Shown: one piece after another, positions 44,603 through 52,183 of the stretch
Position numbering within the stretch: position 1 is the first letter of the stretch
How the letters are laid out: the number at the start of each line of letters is the position of its first letter
Origin: Nocardioides glacieisoli
GTDB lineage: Bacteria > Actinomycetota > Actinomycetes > Propionibacteriales > Nocardioidaceae
Direction: 5' to 3'
DNA: 64,000 bases
Assembly (NCBI RefSeq): GCF_004137245.1
Contig: NZ_SDWS01000001.1
Span: 744,001 to 808,000 of the forward strand
Translations under genes and position numbers: made by a program
The notes under the pieces: model-generated
Told to the model about the DNA's origin: nothing
Database searches by the model: none
What the model saw: the letters and a program-made list of their open reading frames with translations, nothing else

Positions 44603-45511
44603 GGCCAGGTCGTGGATGCCCCACGACACCGACAGCTCGTCACCCGGGCTGCCCGCGGCCGCGAGGGTGACCAGGTCGGTGCCGGAGTTGAACGCGTCGG
44701 CGGGCGCCGTCATCGGCTCGACCGCCAGCCCGGGACGTACGCCGTCCACCGCAGGTGGTGTGAACAGCTGGAGCCACCTGTGGTGCTCGTCGACCCAGAG
44801 CGCGACGCCGCGTCCGGAGGCCGGGTCGGTCAGGGTCACGGTGCAGCGGCCGTCGTCGTGCACGAGGTCGCCGTACGCGTCGTCGAGCACGGCGTCCCCG
44901 AGGCGGCGTGCCGAGGTGTAGTCGTGCGCACCCGACGCCGGTTCGGTGCCGACCGGGAGCTGGCGGTCGTCGACCAGCAGCCGGGTACGTGCGGGCACCT
45001 GCAGCTCGAGGTCCTCGATGCCCGAGCCGACCGAGAGGTAGGGGTGCGCGCCGCTGGCGCAGGGCGCGGGTTCGGGGGAGAGGTTGGTGGCGGTCTGGGT
45101 GACGACGAGCCCGTCGGCCGAGAGGTCGTAGAGCACGTGCAGGTCGAGGGTCCACGGGTAGCCGGTCTGCGCCATCACGCGGTAGACGAGCGAGACCGAC
45201 GTGTCGGTGTGCTCCTCGAGCGTCCACGCCGCCCACCGCGCGAGCCCGTGCGAGGCGTTGCCCTTCGAGGGATCGGTGAGCCCGAGCTGGAGGTCGCGGC
45301 CCCCGAAGGAGTAGCGACCGTCGCGGATCCGGTTCGGCCACGGCATCAGCAGCTGGCCGCGACCGCCGCTCGACATCTCGGCCTCCGCGAACCCGTGCAC
45401 CAGGTGACGTCCGTGGTGCTGCAGCACGCGCAGCGCGGCACCGCTCTCGGTGACCACGGCGGCGTAGCCCGCCGCCGAGATCTCGAACTGGTCGCCGCTG
45501 GGAAACACCAT
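44588..45511 (-). CDS. Aldose 1-epimerase family protein
   Basis: A 307-aa beta-sandwich protein of the galactose mutarotase family. LLMPWPNRIRDGRYSFGG is the sugar-binding start, HGLARWAAWTLEE carries a catalytic-type His, and SGAHPYLSVG the second; the acidic residue lies in LAVEPMTAPADAFNSG. It should interconvert alpha and beta anomers or handle hexose-6-phosphates. ATG 45511 follows TAGGGT by 7 nt. A tandem hairpin repeat lies upstream, between this gene and the kinase gene. Confidence 0.88.
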   Translation of the reverse strand: MVFPSGDQFEISAAGYAAVVTESGAALRVLQHHGRHLVHGFAEAEMSSGGRGQLLMPWPNRIRDGRYSFGGRDLQLGLTDPSKGNASHGLARWAAWTLEEHTDTSVSLVYRVMAQTGYPWTLDLHVLYDLSADGLVVTQTATNLSPEPAPCASGAHPYLSVGSGIEDLELQVPARTRLLVDDRQLPVGTEPASGAHDYTSARRLGDAVLDDAYGDLVHDDGRCTVTLTDPASGRGVALWVDEHHRWLQLFTPPAVDGVRPGLAVEPMTAPADAFNSGTDLVTLAAAGSPGDELSVSWGIHDLALAVG

Positions 45512-45540
45512 GCCGGCCACCCTAGACAGCGCTGGCGTCG

Positions 45541-45672
45541 GGGGTGGCGGCACATCGCAGGTCCGCGGCCGGCTCTCGTGCAACCTGCCGCCACCCCAAC
45601 AGGGTCGGGGCTGGGGGGTGGCGGCACATCGCAGGTTCGCGGCCCGTTCTCGTACGACCTGCCGCCACCCCC
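45541..45672. repeat. Two tandem copies of a 57-bp hairpin repeat
   Basis: Copy 1 spans 45541-45597 and copy 2 about 45615-45671, at a 74-bp period and with only about five differences. Each has perfect 12-13-bp outer arms (GGGGTGGCGGCA / TGCCGCCACCCC) and an alternative inner pairing GCAGGT/ACCTGC. Both lie between the uridine-kinase-like gene's stop and the epimerase promoter. It could be a REP-like element or a strong terminator for the kinase operon. There is no coding in the 45512-45693 gap. Confidence 0.8.
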
Positions 45673-45693
45673 ACCGGGGGCAGGGTGGGGTGG

Positions 45694-46251
45694 TCAGCCG
45701 TCCGTCGACACCACGAGGTCGGCGTGCTCGCGGGTGCGGAAGGTGGCGTGGAGCTCCTGCTCGTCGACCTGCCAGCGCAACCAGTGCTCGCGCATCGCCT
45801 CGCCGTCACGGGCGATGCCACGGTCGAGCCGCAGGTCGGGGCCGGCCTCGACCCACACGAGCATCCCGACCAGGTCGGCGATCGCCGGCGACCACGAGCC
45901 GACGCCCTCGAGCACGAGCAGGCCGCCCGGCTCGACGGGGTGGTCCTCGGCCCAGCCGTCCGCCAGCCAGTCCCACCGCGTCCAGTGGCTGGTGCGACCG
46001 GCCGCCAGCGGGGCCAGGAGGGCCTCCACGGTCGCCGCCAGGCCGGGCAGTCCGGCCCAGCCCTGCAGCAGCTCGTCGCAGTGGATGACGACCACGTCGT
46101 CGGCGGCCGCCTCCAGCGCGTCCGCGAGGGTCGTCTTGCCCGACCCGGCCGGGCCGTCGATGCAGACGAGTCGCCCCGGACCCAGCGTCGGCGGCTCCGT
46201 CAGGACCTGCCGGGCAACGCTCGCGGCGACCTGCGACGGGTCAGAAGGCAA
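45694..46251 (-). CDS. Uridine kinase-like P-loop NTPase
   Basis: A 185-aa nucleoside/nucleotide-kinase fold protein: Walker A IDGPAGSGKTTLADAL, an acidic VVVIHCDELLQGW after strand 2, and RTSHWTRWDW with lid-like arginines later. VLVLEGVGSW is written as LLVLEGVGSWS in the sequence and provides the Walker B-like Glu. The only start before the P-loop appears to be TTG 46251, which overlaps the upstream gene by 11 nt. The substrate is unknown. It is the terminal gene of the three-gene leftward operon. Confidence 0.78.
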   Translation of the reverse strand: MPSDPSQVAASVARQVLTEPPTLGPGRLVCIDGPAGSGKTTLADALEAAADDVVVIHCDELLQGWAGLPGLAATVEALLAPLAAGRTSHWTRWDWLADGWAEDHPVEPGGLLVLEGVGSWSPAIADLVGMLVWVEAGPDLRLDRGIARDGEAMREHWLRWQVDEQELHATFRTREHADLVVSTDG

Positions 46252-47470
46252 GGTCGCAGCCGCGGTAGGACGGGACCACCTCGGTGACCGCCTCGCCGGT
46301 GACGAGGTGGACGTCGCGGACGTGCTCGAACAGCTCGCCCGACTTGGCGTGCCGGAACCACACGAGGTCGCCGATCCTCAGCAGCGCTGCGGGGTGGCCG
46401 GTCAGCGGGGTCTGCACCTCACCGGCGCCCTCGAGCCCCGTGAGGTGCAGTCCGGGCGGCGCCCACGGGACGGGGGAGCGGTCCTCACCGGTCGCGCCGC
46501 TGGCGATGAGGCCACCGCCGTGGACGGTCGCCATCGCCGGCGTGGGCTTGCGGGTCACCCGGAGCCCGAAGTACGCCGCCGGGCGCGGCTCGAAGGACGC
46601 GTAGTGGTCGAAGATCCCGGGCACCAGCAACCCCGACCCGGCGGCGATCTCGGTGACGGCCGGGTCGGCGGCGGTCACCTCGACGGAACCCGAGCCGCCG
46701 CCGTTCCAGAACTCGAGCCCGGTGACCTGCGAGAGGGCCTCGGAGATCTCGCGGCGACGCACCTCGAGCTGTGCCATCGACGCCTGCTTGAGGCGTCGTA
46801 CGAGCAACGACCTGGTCCGCTGGTCCGGCACGTCGTCCTGGACGCCGGCCACCTGGCCCTCGTAGGTCATCACGCCGACCAGCCGCACACCATCGCGCTC
46901 GTGGACCAGGCGTGCGAGGGCGACCACGTCGGCGGTGTCGAAGAGGGGGGAGCGCTTGGGGCCGATGTGCTGGCCGCCGAGGCGCAGCCCGGCATCGAGG
47001 TCGAGTGCGACCCTGATCTCGGCCCCGCCCGCGACGGCGCCGCCCGGGCGCGCGTCGTCGATCACTGCGAGGTGCGCGGGGTCGTCGACCATCACCGTGA
47101 TCGCGGCCGCCGCCTCGGGGGAGGCCGTCAGCCGACGCAGCGCGCTCACGTCGACCGTCGGGTAGGCGACGACGATGTCGTTGCTCACGCCGGTCTCGTG
47201 GAGCCAGAGCGCCTCAGCGAGCGCGTACGCCAGGACACCCTCGAAGCCGTCGTGCGCCAGTGCGCGGGCGATCAGCGCCGGCACGCGGATCGACTTCGAC
47301 GCGACCCGCACGGGTTTGCCGCCGGCCCGGCGCACCAGGTCGGCGGCGTTGGCGTCGAAGGCGTCGAGGTCGACGACGGCGATCGGCGTGGCGGGTGGAT
47401 CGGGGAGCGCGGCGACCGCAGCGTCGAGCCGCGACCACAGGCGGTTGCGGGCGACGAAGTCGTGGCTCAC
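46241..47470 (-). CDS. Alanine racemase-fold PLP protein (amino acid deaminase/aldolase family)
   Basis: A 409-aa fold-type III PLP enzyme. The N-terminal TIM barrel binds PLP through the Lys in PVRVASKSIRVPALI. YEGQVAG and WNGGGSGSVEVT follow, and the C-terminal beta domain has VHGGGLIASG and DLVWFRHAKSGELFEH, with likely metal ligands. It resembles D-threonine aldolase and D-serine dehydratase more than alanine racemase. A D-amino acid or beta-hydroxy amino acid substrate is plausible but unproven. The GTG start overlaps the membrane-protein gene stop by 4 nt (GTGA). Confidence 0.85.
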   Translation of the reverse strand: MSHDFVARNRLWSRLDAAVAALPDPPATPIAVVDLDAFDANAADLVRRAGGKPVRVASKSIRVPALIARALAHDGFEGVLAYALAEALWLHETGVSNDIVVAYPTVDVSALRRLTASPEAAAAITVMVDDPAHLAVIDDARPGGAVAGGAEIRVALDLDAGLRLGGQHIGPKRSPLFDTADVVALARLVHERDGVRLVGVMTYEGQVAGVQDDVPDQRTRSLLVRRLKQASMAQLEVRRREISEALSQVTGLEFWNGGGSGSVEVTAADPAVTEIAAGSGLLVPGIFDHYASFEPRPAAYFGLRVTRKPTPAMATVHGGGLIASGATGEDRSPVPWAPPGLHLTGLEGAGEVQTPLTGHPAALLRIGDLVWFRHAKSGELFEHVRDVHLVTGEAVTEVVPSYRGCDLAF

Positions 47471-47931
47471 TCGATGCCGCGCTTCTTCAGCAGCGCCTCG
47501 ATGTCGGCCATCTCGTCGTCGACGGGCGATCCCCCCTTCGAGCGCGCGGAGGCCGACGGCAGCTCGCGGCGTGCCGACGGGGCCGCATCGGCGGGAGCCT
47601 TGCCGCTTCCGCCGGCGGCCTGGCCGCGGGCGAGCTGGCGGTCCCGGATGAAGCCGCTGACCACGAAGAGCAGCAGGGCGAGCCCGGCGAGGCCGACCCC
47701 GCTCCACGTCAGGACGTTGAAGACCAGGCTCGTCGCCCAGTCGGTGATCGAGCCCGCGATCTCGACGACCACCTCGAGGGTCCCGGTGAGCCAGGCAGCT
47801 GCCGGGAGCAGCGTGAAGCCCAGGGCGCGCAGCCCGTTGGCCGCTCCCCGGCGGCGGAACGCGATCCATGTCCAGATCGCCCCCGCGACGGTCAGTGCGG
47901 CGGTCAGTGCAGCCCAGGTAGTCCCTTCCAC
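47467..47931 (-). CDS. Hypothetical membrane protein with C-terminal coiled tail
   Basis: A 154-aa protein: three hydrophobic segments (LTAALTVAGAIWTWIAF, LGFTLLPAAAWLTG, GVGLAGLALLLFVVSGFI) then a soluble tail rich in Ala, Arg and Ser ending DDEMADIEALLKKRGIE, a pattern found at the end of many actinobacterial proteins. I do not recognise a family. GTG 47931 lies 6 nt after GACTCT. It leads the operon with the PLP protein and the kinase, and is divergent from SseB. Confidence 0.72.
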   Translation of the reverse strand: MEGTTWAALTAALTVAGAIWTWIAFRRRGAANGLRALGFTLLPAAAWLTGTLEVVVEIAGSITDWATSLVFNVLTWSGVGLAGLALLLFVVSGFIRDRQLARGQAAGGSGKAPADAAPSARRELPSASARSKGGSPVDDEMADIEALLKKRGIE

Positions 47932-47977
47932 AGGGCCAGAGTCCCACAACGGTCCACGTCTCCGGGACAATGGCGCG

Positions 47978-48544
47978 GTGGACCCCTTCACTCCAGAGGC
48001 CGATGCCCGGCCCGACAGCGAGCACCTGGTGAGGACCATCCCCGACCCCGGCTTCGCCGACGACGCCGGTGCCGGCGATCCCGTCCTCGGCGGGTTGCTG
48101 GCCGCGCACCGCGACGGTGAGGCGTCGTCCGGCGCGGTGCTGGCGGTCTTGCAGGACGCGCGCCTCCTGGTCCCGGTCGTCGCGGTCCTCGGGGAGGTCG
48201 AGCTCGACGCGCAGGGGCTGGCCCACGACAAGTCGTCCGACATGGCGGCGGTGCTCGTCCGGGCGGCCGACGGGGGCACCGGCCTGCTGGCCTTCACCTC
48301 CCTCGAGACGATGGCGCGCTGGGACCCGCAGGCCCGCCCTGTCCCGGTGACCGCGGCCACCGCGGCCACGGCTGCCGTCCAGGATGGTGCCGAGGCGCTG
48401 CTGGTCGACCTCGCCGGCCCCACGTCGTACGTCGTCGACGGCGACGACCTCACCCGGCTGGCCTCCGGGTGGCGGCTGGTGGCACTGGGCGAGGGGCAGG
48501 GACACGGCTGGGTCGGCCCCCAGATTGGCTCCGGACCGGAATGA
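47978..48544 (+). CDS. SseB-family protein
   Basis: A 188-aa protein with the SseB N-terminal domain fold: LVPVVAVLGEVELDAQG, VLVRAADGGTGLLAFTSLETMARWDP and AEALLVDLAGPTSYVV. SseB proteins have a loosely described role linked to serine sensitivity, and actinobacterial ones are typically found upstream of infC, as here. GTG 47978 follows GACAAT by 6 nt. The infC promoter begins inside its 3' end. Confidence 0.86.
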   Translation: MDPFTPEADARPDSEHLVRTIPDPGFADDAGAGDPVLGGLLAAHRDGEASSGAVLAVLQDARLLVPVVAVLGEVELDAQGLAHDKSSDMAAVLVRAADGGTGLLAFTSLETMARWDPQARPVPVTAATAATAAVQDGAEALLVDLAGPTSYVVDGDDLTRLASGWRLVALGEGQGHGWVGPQIGSGPE

Positions 48545-48555
48545 TCCGCTAACCT
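48525..48555 (+). promoter_or_regulatory. Candidate promoter of the infC-rpmI-rplT operon
   Basis: TTGGCT (48525-48530) and TAACCT (48550-48555) are 19 nt apart, overlapping the end of SseB, and would start RNA near 48562. A second TTGACC at 48562 has no convincing -10 partner. Confidence 0.35.
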
Positions 48556-48850
48556 TCCGTGTTGACCGATCAGTGCCGTAGAACCCTTTGCGACACCGAT
48601 CCCGCCAAGCGGAGGCAGCACCACCCGTCTCCCACCCGCACCGATCGTCCTGCACCACAGATCGTCGGGTCCCGGTCCAGTGCCACAGCTGCGTACGTCG
48701 CAGGTGTGGGACAGCAGTTTCCCCGAGAGGGGAGACGTGTGACGACTGGCTCCCGCTTGGCACACAGCGGGAGCCTTCTGCATTTCCCCACCGGTTCGTC
48801 AGGTGAGGAGCCAGGAGCGGCTCCCACCCACCCGAACCACTGGAGGAAGT
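48556..48850 (+). promoter_or_regulatory. Long infC leader with attenuator-like hairpins
   Basis: About 290 nt separate the putative transcription start from infC. It holds TCCCC-GAGA-GGGGA (48719-48733 region) and a strong hairpin, GGCTCCCGCT/AGCGGGAGCC (48748-48775), followed by TTCTGCATTT, which looks like a terminator placed 75 nt before the start codon. Autoregulation of infC-rpmI-rplT by leader attenuation is known in other bacteria; the same logic may apply. No convincing structural gene lies in this stretch. Confidence 0.55.
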
Positions 48851-49534
48851 ATCAGCACCGAGCTGCGCATCAACGAGCGGATCCGCGTACCCGAGGTCCG
48901 GCTCGTCGGACCCAACGGTGAGACCGTTGGGATCGTGCCGACCGATCAGGCACTCAAGCTGGCCCAGGAGGCCGACCTCGACCTCGTCGAGATCGCCCCG
49001 CAGGGACGCCCCCCGGTCTGCAAGCTCATGGACTACGGCAAGTTCAAGTACGAGAACGCCCAGAAGGCGCGCGAGGCCCGTCGCAACCAGACGAACGTGA
49101 TCATCAAGGAGATGAAGCTTCGTCCCAAGATCGACTCGCACGACTACGAGACCAAGAAGGGTCACGTCGTGCGGTTCCTCGGCGCGGGCGACAAGGTCAA
49201 GATCACGATCATGTTCCGCGGCCGTGAGCAGCACCGTCCCGAGCTGGGCTTCCGCCTGCTGCAGAAGCTCGCCGAGGACGTGCAGGAGCTCGGCTTCGTC
49301 GAGTCCTCGCCCAAGCAGGACGGGCGCAACATGACCATGGTCATCGGCCCGCACAAGAAGAAGGCCGACGCCAAGATCGACGCCGACGCAGCCCGCGCCA
49401 CGAGGGCCCAGGCCCGCGCCGACGCGAAGGCGGAGGAGGACGCGGAGCGCGAGGCAGCACACCTCGCCGGCCCCGTGGCCCAGAAGAAGGAGCGCGGTCG
49501 CTCCGAGAACCTCGATCCCGAGATCGAGGCCTGA
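48851..49534 (+). CDS. infC: Translation initiation factor IF-3, AUC start
   Basis: IF-3 binds the 30S subunit and enforces start-codon fidelity. The protein (227 aa) has the N-domain [19 protein letters not shown] and [26 protein letters not shown], linker and C-domain [23 protein letters not shown] and [17 protein letters not shown]. About 45 extra Ala/Glu/Arg-rich residues extend the C-terminus. I place the start at ATC 48851 because GGAGG lies 4 nt upstream and the sequence ISTELRIN matches the usual N-terminus; ATG 48803 would add 16 unrelated residues and cover the ribosome-binding site. A rare AUU/AUC start lets IF-3 repress its own synthesis. Confidence 0.9.
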   Translation: MSTELRINERIRVPEVRLVGPNGETVGIVPTDQALKLAQEADLDLVEIAPQGRPPVCKLMDYGKFKYENAQKAREARRNQTNVIIKEMKLRPKIDSHDYETKKGHVVRFLGAGDKVKITIMFRGREQHRPELGFRLLQKLAEDVQELGFVESSPKQDGRNMTMVIGPHKKKADAKIDADAARATRAQARADAKAEEDAEREAAHLAGPVAQKKERGRSENLDPEIEA

Positions 49535-49643
49535 GCGAAGCGAAGGGCTCGATCGAAGCGGGTGGCGACGAAGTCGTCACATCACGCACCTCGATCGGCG
49601 CCACCACCCAGAACCCAGTACGCAGAAGGAAGTTGAGGCAGAC

Positions 49644-49856
49644 ATGCCGAAGAACAAGACCCACTCGGGCGCGAAGAAGCGCTTCAAGGTGACCGGCTCG
49701 GGCAAGATCATGCGTCTGCAGGCCGGCCGCAAGTCCGGTGCTGCGTTCGCGTCCGCGCCGACCACGGGCAGCCGCAAGAAGCACCGTCGCAACGCCGGCA
49801 TGGTCGAGCTCGAGAAGAGCGACGTCGCCCGCGCCAAGAAGATGCTCGGCATCTGA
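49644..49856 (+). CDS. rpmI: 50S ribosomal protein L35
   Basis: A 70-aa, very basic ribosomal protein; [21 protein letters not shown] and [18 protein letters not shown] are diagnostic. It sits 109 nt after infC and 65 nt before rplT in the standard order. The infC-rpmI gap carries only a short GAAGCGAAGG stretch and no clear promoter, so the three are probably co-transcribed. Confidence 0.97.
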   Translation: MPKNKTHSGAKKRFKVTGSGKIMRLQAGRKSGAAFASAPTTGSRKKHRRNAGMVELEKSDVARAKKMLGI

Positions 49857-49921
49857 GCCTCATCACCTGGTGGCCCGGCCGCCGTCCCCGTCTTCAACCC
49901 CATTGCATCAAGGAGTAACCC

Positions 49922-50308
49922 ATGGCACGCGTGAAGCGCGCAGTGAACGCCCAGAAGAAGCGTCGTACCACCCTCGAGCGGGCCAGCGGCTACCGCGGCC
50001 AGCGCTCGCGCCTGTACCGCAAGGCCAAGGAGCAGGTCACCCACTCCCTCGTCTACAGCTACAACGACCGGCGCAAGAACAAGGGCAACTTCCGCAAGCT
50101 CTGGATCCAGCGCATCAACGCCGCGGCCCGCGCCAACGGCATGACCTACAACCGGTTCATCCAGGGCCTCGGCCTCGCCGGTATCGAGGTCGACCGCAAG
50201 ATCCTCGCCGAGCTCGCCGTCAACGACGCCCCGGCCTTCGCCACGCTGGTCGAGGCTGCCAAGGCCGCGCTGCCCGAGGACGTCAACGCGCCCAAGGTCA
50301 GTGCCTGA
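49922..50308 (+). CDS. rplT: 50S ribosomal protein L20
   Basis: A 128-aa L20. [38 protein letters not shown] and [19 protein letters not shown] are diagnostic, and AAGGAG lies 7 nt before ATG. L20 is an early assembly protein of the large subunit and, in several bacteria, the repressor of its own operon through the leader mRNA. Its stop overlaps or abuts the possible early start of the following methyltransferase. Confidence 0.97.
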   Translation: MARVKRAVNAQKKRRTTLERASGYRGQRSRLYRKAKEQVTHSLVYSYNDRRKNKGNFRKLWIQRINAAARANGMTYNRFIQGLGLAGIEVDRKILAELAVNDAPAFATLVEAAKAALPEDVNAPKVSA

Positions 50309-50327
50309 TCAAGCGGGCCTGATCCAC

Positions 50328-51107
50328 ATGAGCACTCCTCTCGTCGCGACGAACAGCCGCGTCAAGGAGGCTCGCAAGCTGAGCCGCCGTTCGGTACGCA
50401 CCGAGCGGCGGCTCTTCCTTGCCGACGGCCCGAAGGCCGTCGAGGGCGCACTGTCGATCGAGGGTTGCGTGGTCGAGGTCTTCGCCACGCCCGCGGCGCT
50501 CGAGCACCACGCCGACCTGCTGGCCGGCGCCACCGTCACGCTCGTCGACGAGCGTGCCCTCGCCTCGCTCTCCGACTCGGTCTCCCCGGCGGGGGTGGTG
50601 GCACTGTGCCACCACATCGACGCGCCGCTCGCGGACGTCGTCACCGCCTCGACTCGCCTGCTGGCGATCTGCGCCGACGTGCGCGACCCGGGCAACGCAG
50701 GCAACGTGATCCGTACGGCGGATGCCGCCGGCGCCGACGCCGTGGTGCTCGCCGGCCAGTCCGTGGACGCCTACAACCCCAAGACGGTGCGCAGCACCGT
50801 CGGCAGCCTGTTCCACCTGCCCTTCGCAGTCGAGGCCGACCCGGCCACCGCGGTCCGGGCCGCCCAGGCGCGTGGCCTGACCGTGCTCGCCGCCGACGGC
50901 TCGGGCGAGGTCGACCTGTTCGGGGCCGACCTGGCGGGCCCGACGGCGTGGCTCTTCGGCAACGAGGCGTGGGGCCTGCCGGCGGAGCTCGCGGCACTGG
51001 CCGACCACCGCGTCGCCATCCCGATCCACGGTCGCGCCGAGAGCCTCAACCTCTCCACCGCCGCGGCCGTGTGCCTCTACGCCAGCGCCCGGGCGCAGCG
51101 CACCTGA
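50328..51107 (+). CDS. SpoU/TrmH-family rRNA 2'-O-methyltransferase (third)
   Basis: A 259-aa methyltransferase following rplT, as is conserved in actinobacteria. SpoU motifs: RDPGNAGNVIRTADAAGAD, WLFGNEAWGLPAEL and ESLNLSTAAAVCLYASA. The N-terminal domain (RRLFLADGPKAVEGAL) matches TsnR/RlmB relatives. ATG 50328 gives the usual N-terminus MSTPLVATNSRVKEARKLS; a GTG at 50301, inside rplT, is a possible alternative. Target position unknown. Converges with the WYL gene, 4 nt between stops. Confidence 0.88.
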   Translation: MSTPLVATNSRVKEARKLSRRSVRTERRLFLADGPKAVEGALSIEGCVVEVFATPAALEHHADLLAGATVTLVDERALASLSDSVSPAGVVALCHHIDAPLADVVTASTRLLAICADVRDPGNAGNVIRTADAAGADAVVLAGQSVDAYNPKTVRSTVGSLFHLPFAVEADPATAVRAAQARGLTVLAADGSGEVDLFGADLAGPTAWLFGNEAWGLPAELAALADHRVAIPIHGRAESLNLSTAAAVCLYASARAQRT

Positions 51108-51111
51108 CGCC

Positions 51112-52092
51112 TCACGCGGAGGGCACGGCCCCGGCGTACCTCCGGGCAAGGGCAGCCACGTGCGCGACGAGCTCCGGCGGCTCGTCGACGTGGAAGTCGA
51201 GGCCGAGCATGCCGATCCACACGGCGACCATCTCGACGCTGTCGGCCCCGGTGACCAGGACGCTGTGCGCCTCGTCGACCGTCTCCACCACGCCGACGGT
51301 GGGGTTGATCCGGCGCAGCACCTCCTCGGCGGGGGCGTCGACGGCGATGCGGCAGTGCACCGACCAGCCAGAGAACGCCACCTGCCGCAGCACGAAAGCC
51401 GAGTAGTCCCCGCCCTCCATCGGGTCGGGCACGAAACGTCCGGCACCGGGTGTCCGGAGCTCGATCCAGTCCGCGCGGTAGGCCTGCCAGCTGCGGTCGT
51501 CGCGGCGGCGGGCGACGACGTACCACCGCTCCTGCCAGCTCACGAGGCGGTAGGGGTCGGCCTCGACGCGCTCCTCGGCGTCGGCCGCTCCAGGGTGGTG
51601 GTGCCGCATCCGCAGGCCCTCGTGGTCGCGGATCGCCGCGGCCAGGTCGGCGAGCAGGCCCACATCGACCACCGGCGCCGGCACGTTGGTGGCGGTGTTC
51701 GTCGGACCGATGTCGGTGCTCTCGTGGAGCGCCCGCACCCGGCGCCGCAGGCGGTCGGGCAGCACCTGCTCGAGCTTGGCCACGGCGAGGGCGCTGGGCT
51801 CCTCGAGCCCGCGGACCGTGGCTGCCGAGCCCAGCCCGACGGCGACCGCCACCGCCTCGTCGGGCTCGAGCAGCAGGGGAGGCAGCCGACCGTGGTCGCC
51901 GAAGCGGTAGCCGCCGGACGGTCCGCGCACCGAGTCGATCGGGTAGCCGAGCTCGCGGAGCCGCTCGACGTCCTTGCGGACCGTCCGCTCGCCGACGCCG
52001 AGCCGGGCCGACAGGTCGGACGCTGCGACCACCTCCCGCGCCTGCAGCAGGCTGAGCAGCGCGAGGAGCCTGGACGACGTCTGGAGCGGCAT
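51112..52092 (-). CDS. WYL-domain transcriptional regulator (HTH_11 type)
   Basis: A 326-aa regulator. An N-terminal DeoR-like winged helix (LSARLGVGERTVRKDVERLRELG) is followed by a WYL domain (about 140-320), with DPYRLVSWQERWYVVARR and the ligand-type arginines in WQAYRADWIELRT. WYL domains bind small ligands or nucleic acid and control nearby genes. GAGAGGGTG precedes the ATG. The divergent neighbour is an epoxide hydrolase, a likely target; CTCC-caaaatagc-GGAG at about 52132-52148 lies between them. Confidence 0.87.
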   Translation of the reverse strand: MPLQTSSRLLALLSLLQAREVVAASDLSARLGVGERTVRKDVERLRELGYPIDSVRGPSGGYRFGDHGRLPPLLLEPDEAVAVAVGLGSAATVRGLEEPSALAVAKLEQVLPDRLRRRVRALHESTDIGPTNTATNVPAPVVDVGLLADLAAAIRDHEGLRMRHHHPGAADAEERVEADPYRLVSWQERWYVVARRRDDRSWQAYRADWIELRTPGAGRFVPDPMEGGDYSAFVLRQVAFSGWSVHCRIAVDAPAEEVLRRINPTVGVVETVDEAHSVLVTGADSVEMVAVWIGMLGLDFHVDEPPELVAHVAALARRYAGAVPSA

Positions 52093-52183
52093 CGAGCACC
52101 CTCTCGGGAGCAGCGCGAGGAAGTGGATGGAGCTCCCAAAATAGCGGAGTGATCCGTGCCGGAACCCTTCCTACCGTACCTCC

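Noticed and set aside
44612-47977. Long plus-strand frame leading into SseB
   Set aside because: It is antisense to the epimerase, kinase and PLP genes; SseB proper begins at GTG 47978 after its own -10 box.
48559-48921. A short reading frame across the infC leader
   Set aside because: It runs out of frame into infC, has no recognisable product, and overlaps the hairpins better explained as regulatory RNA.
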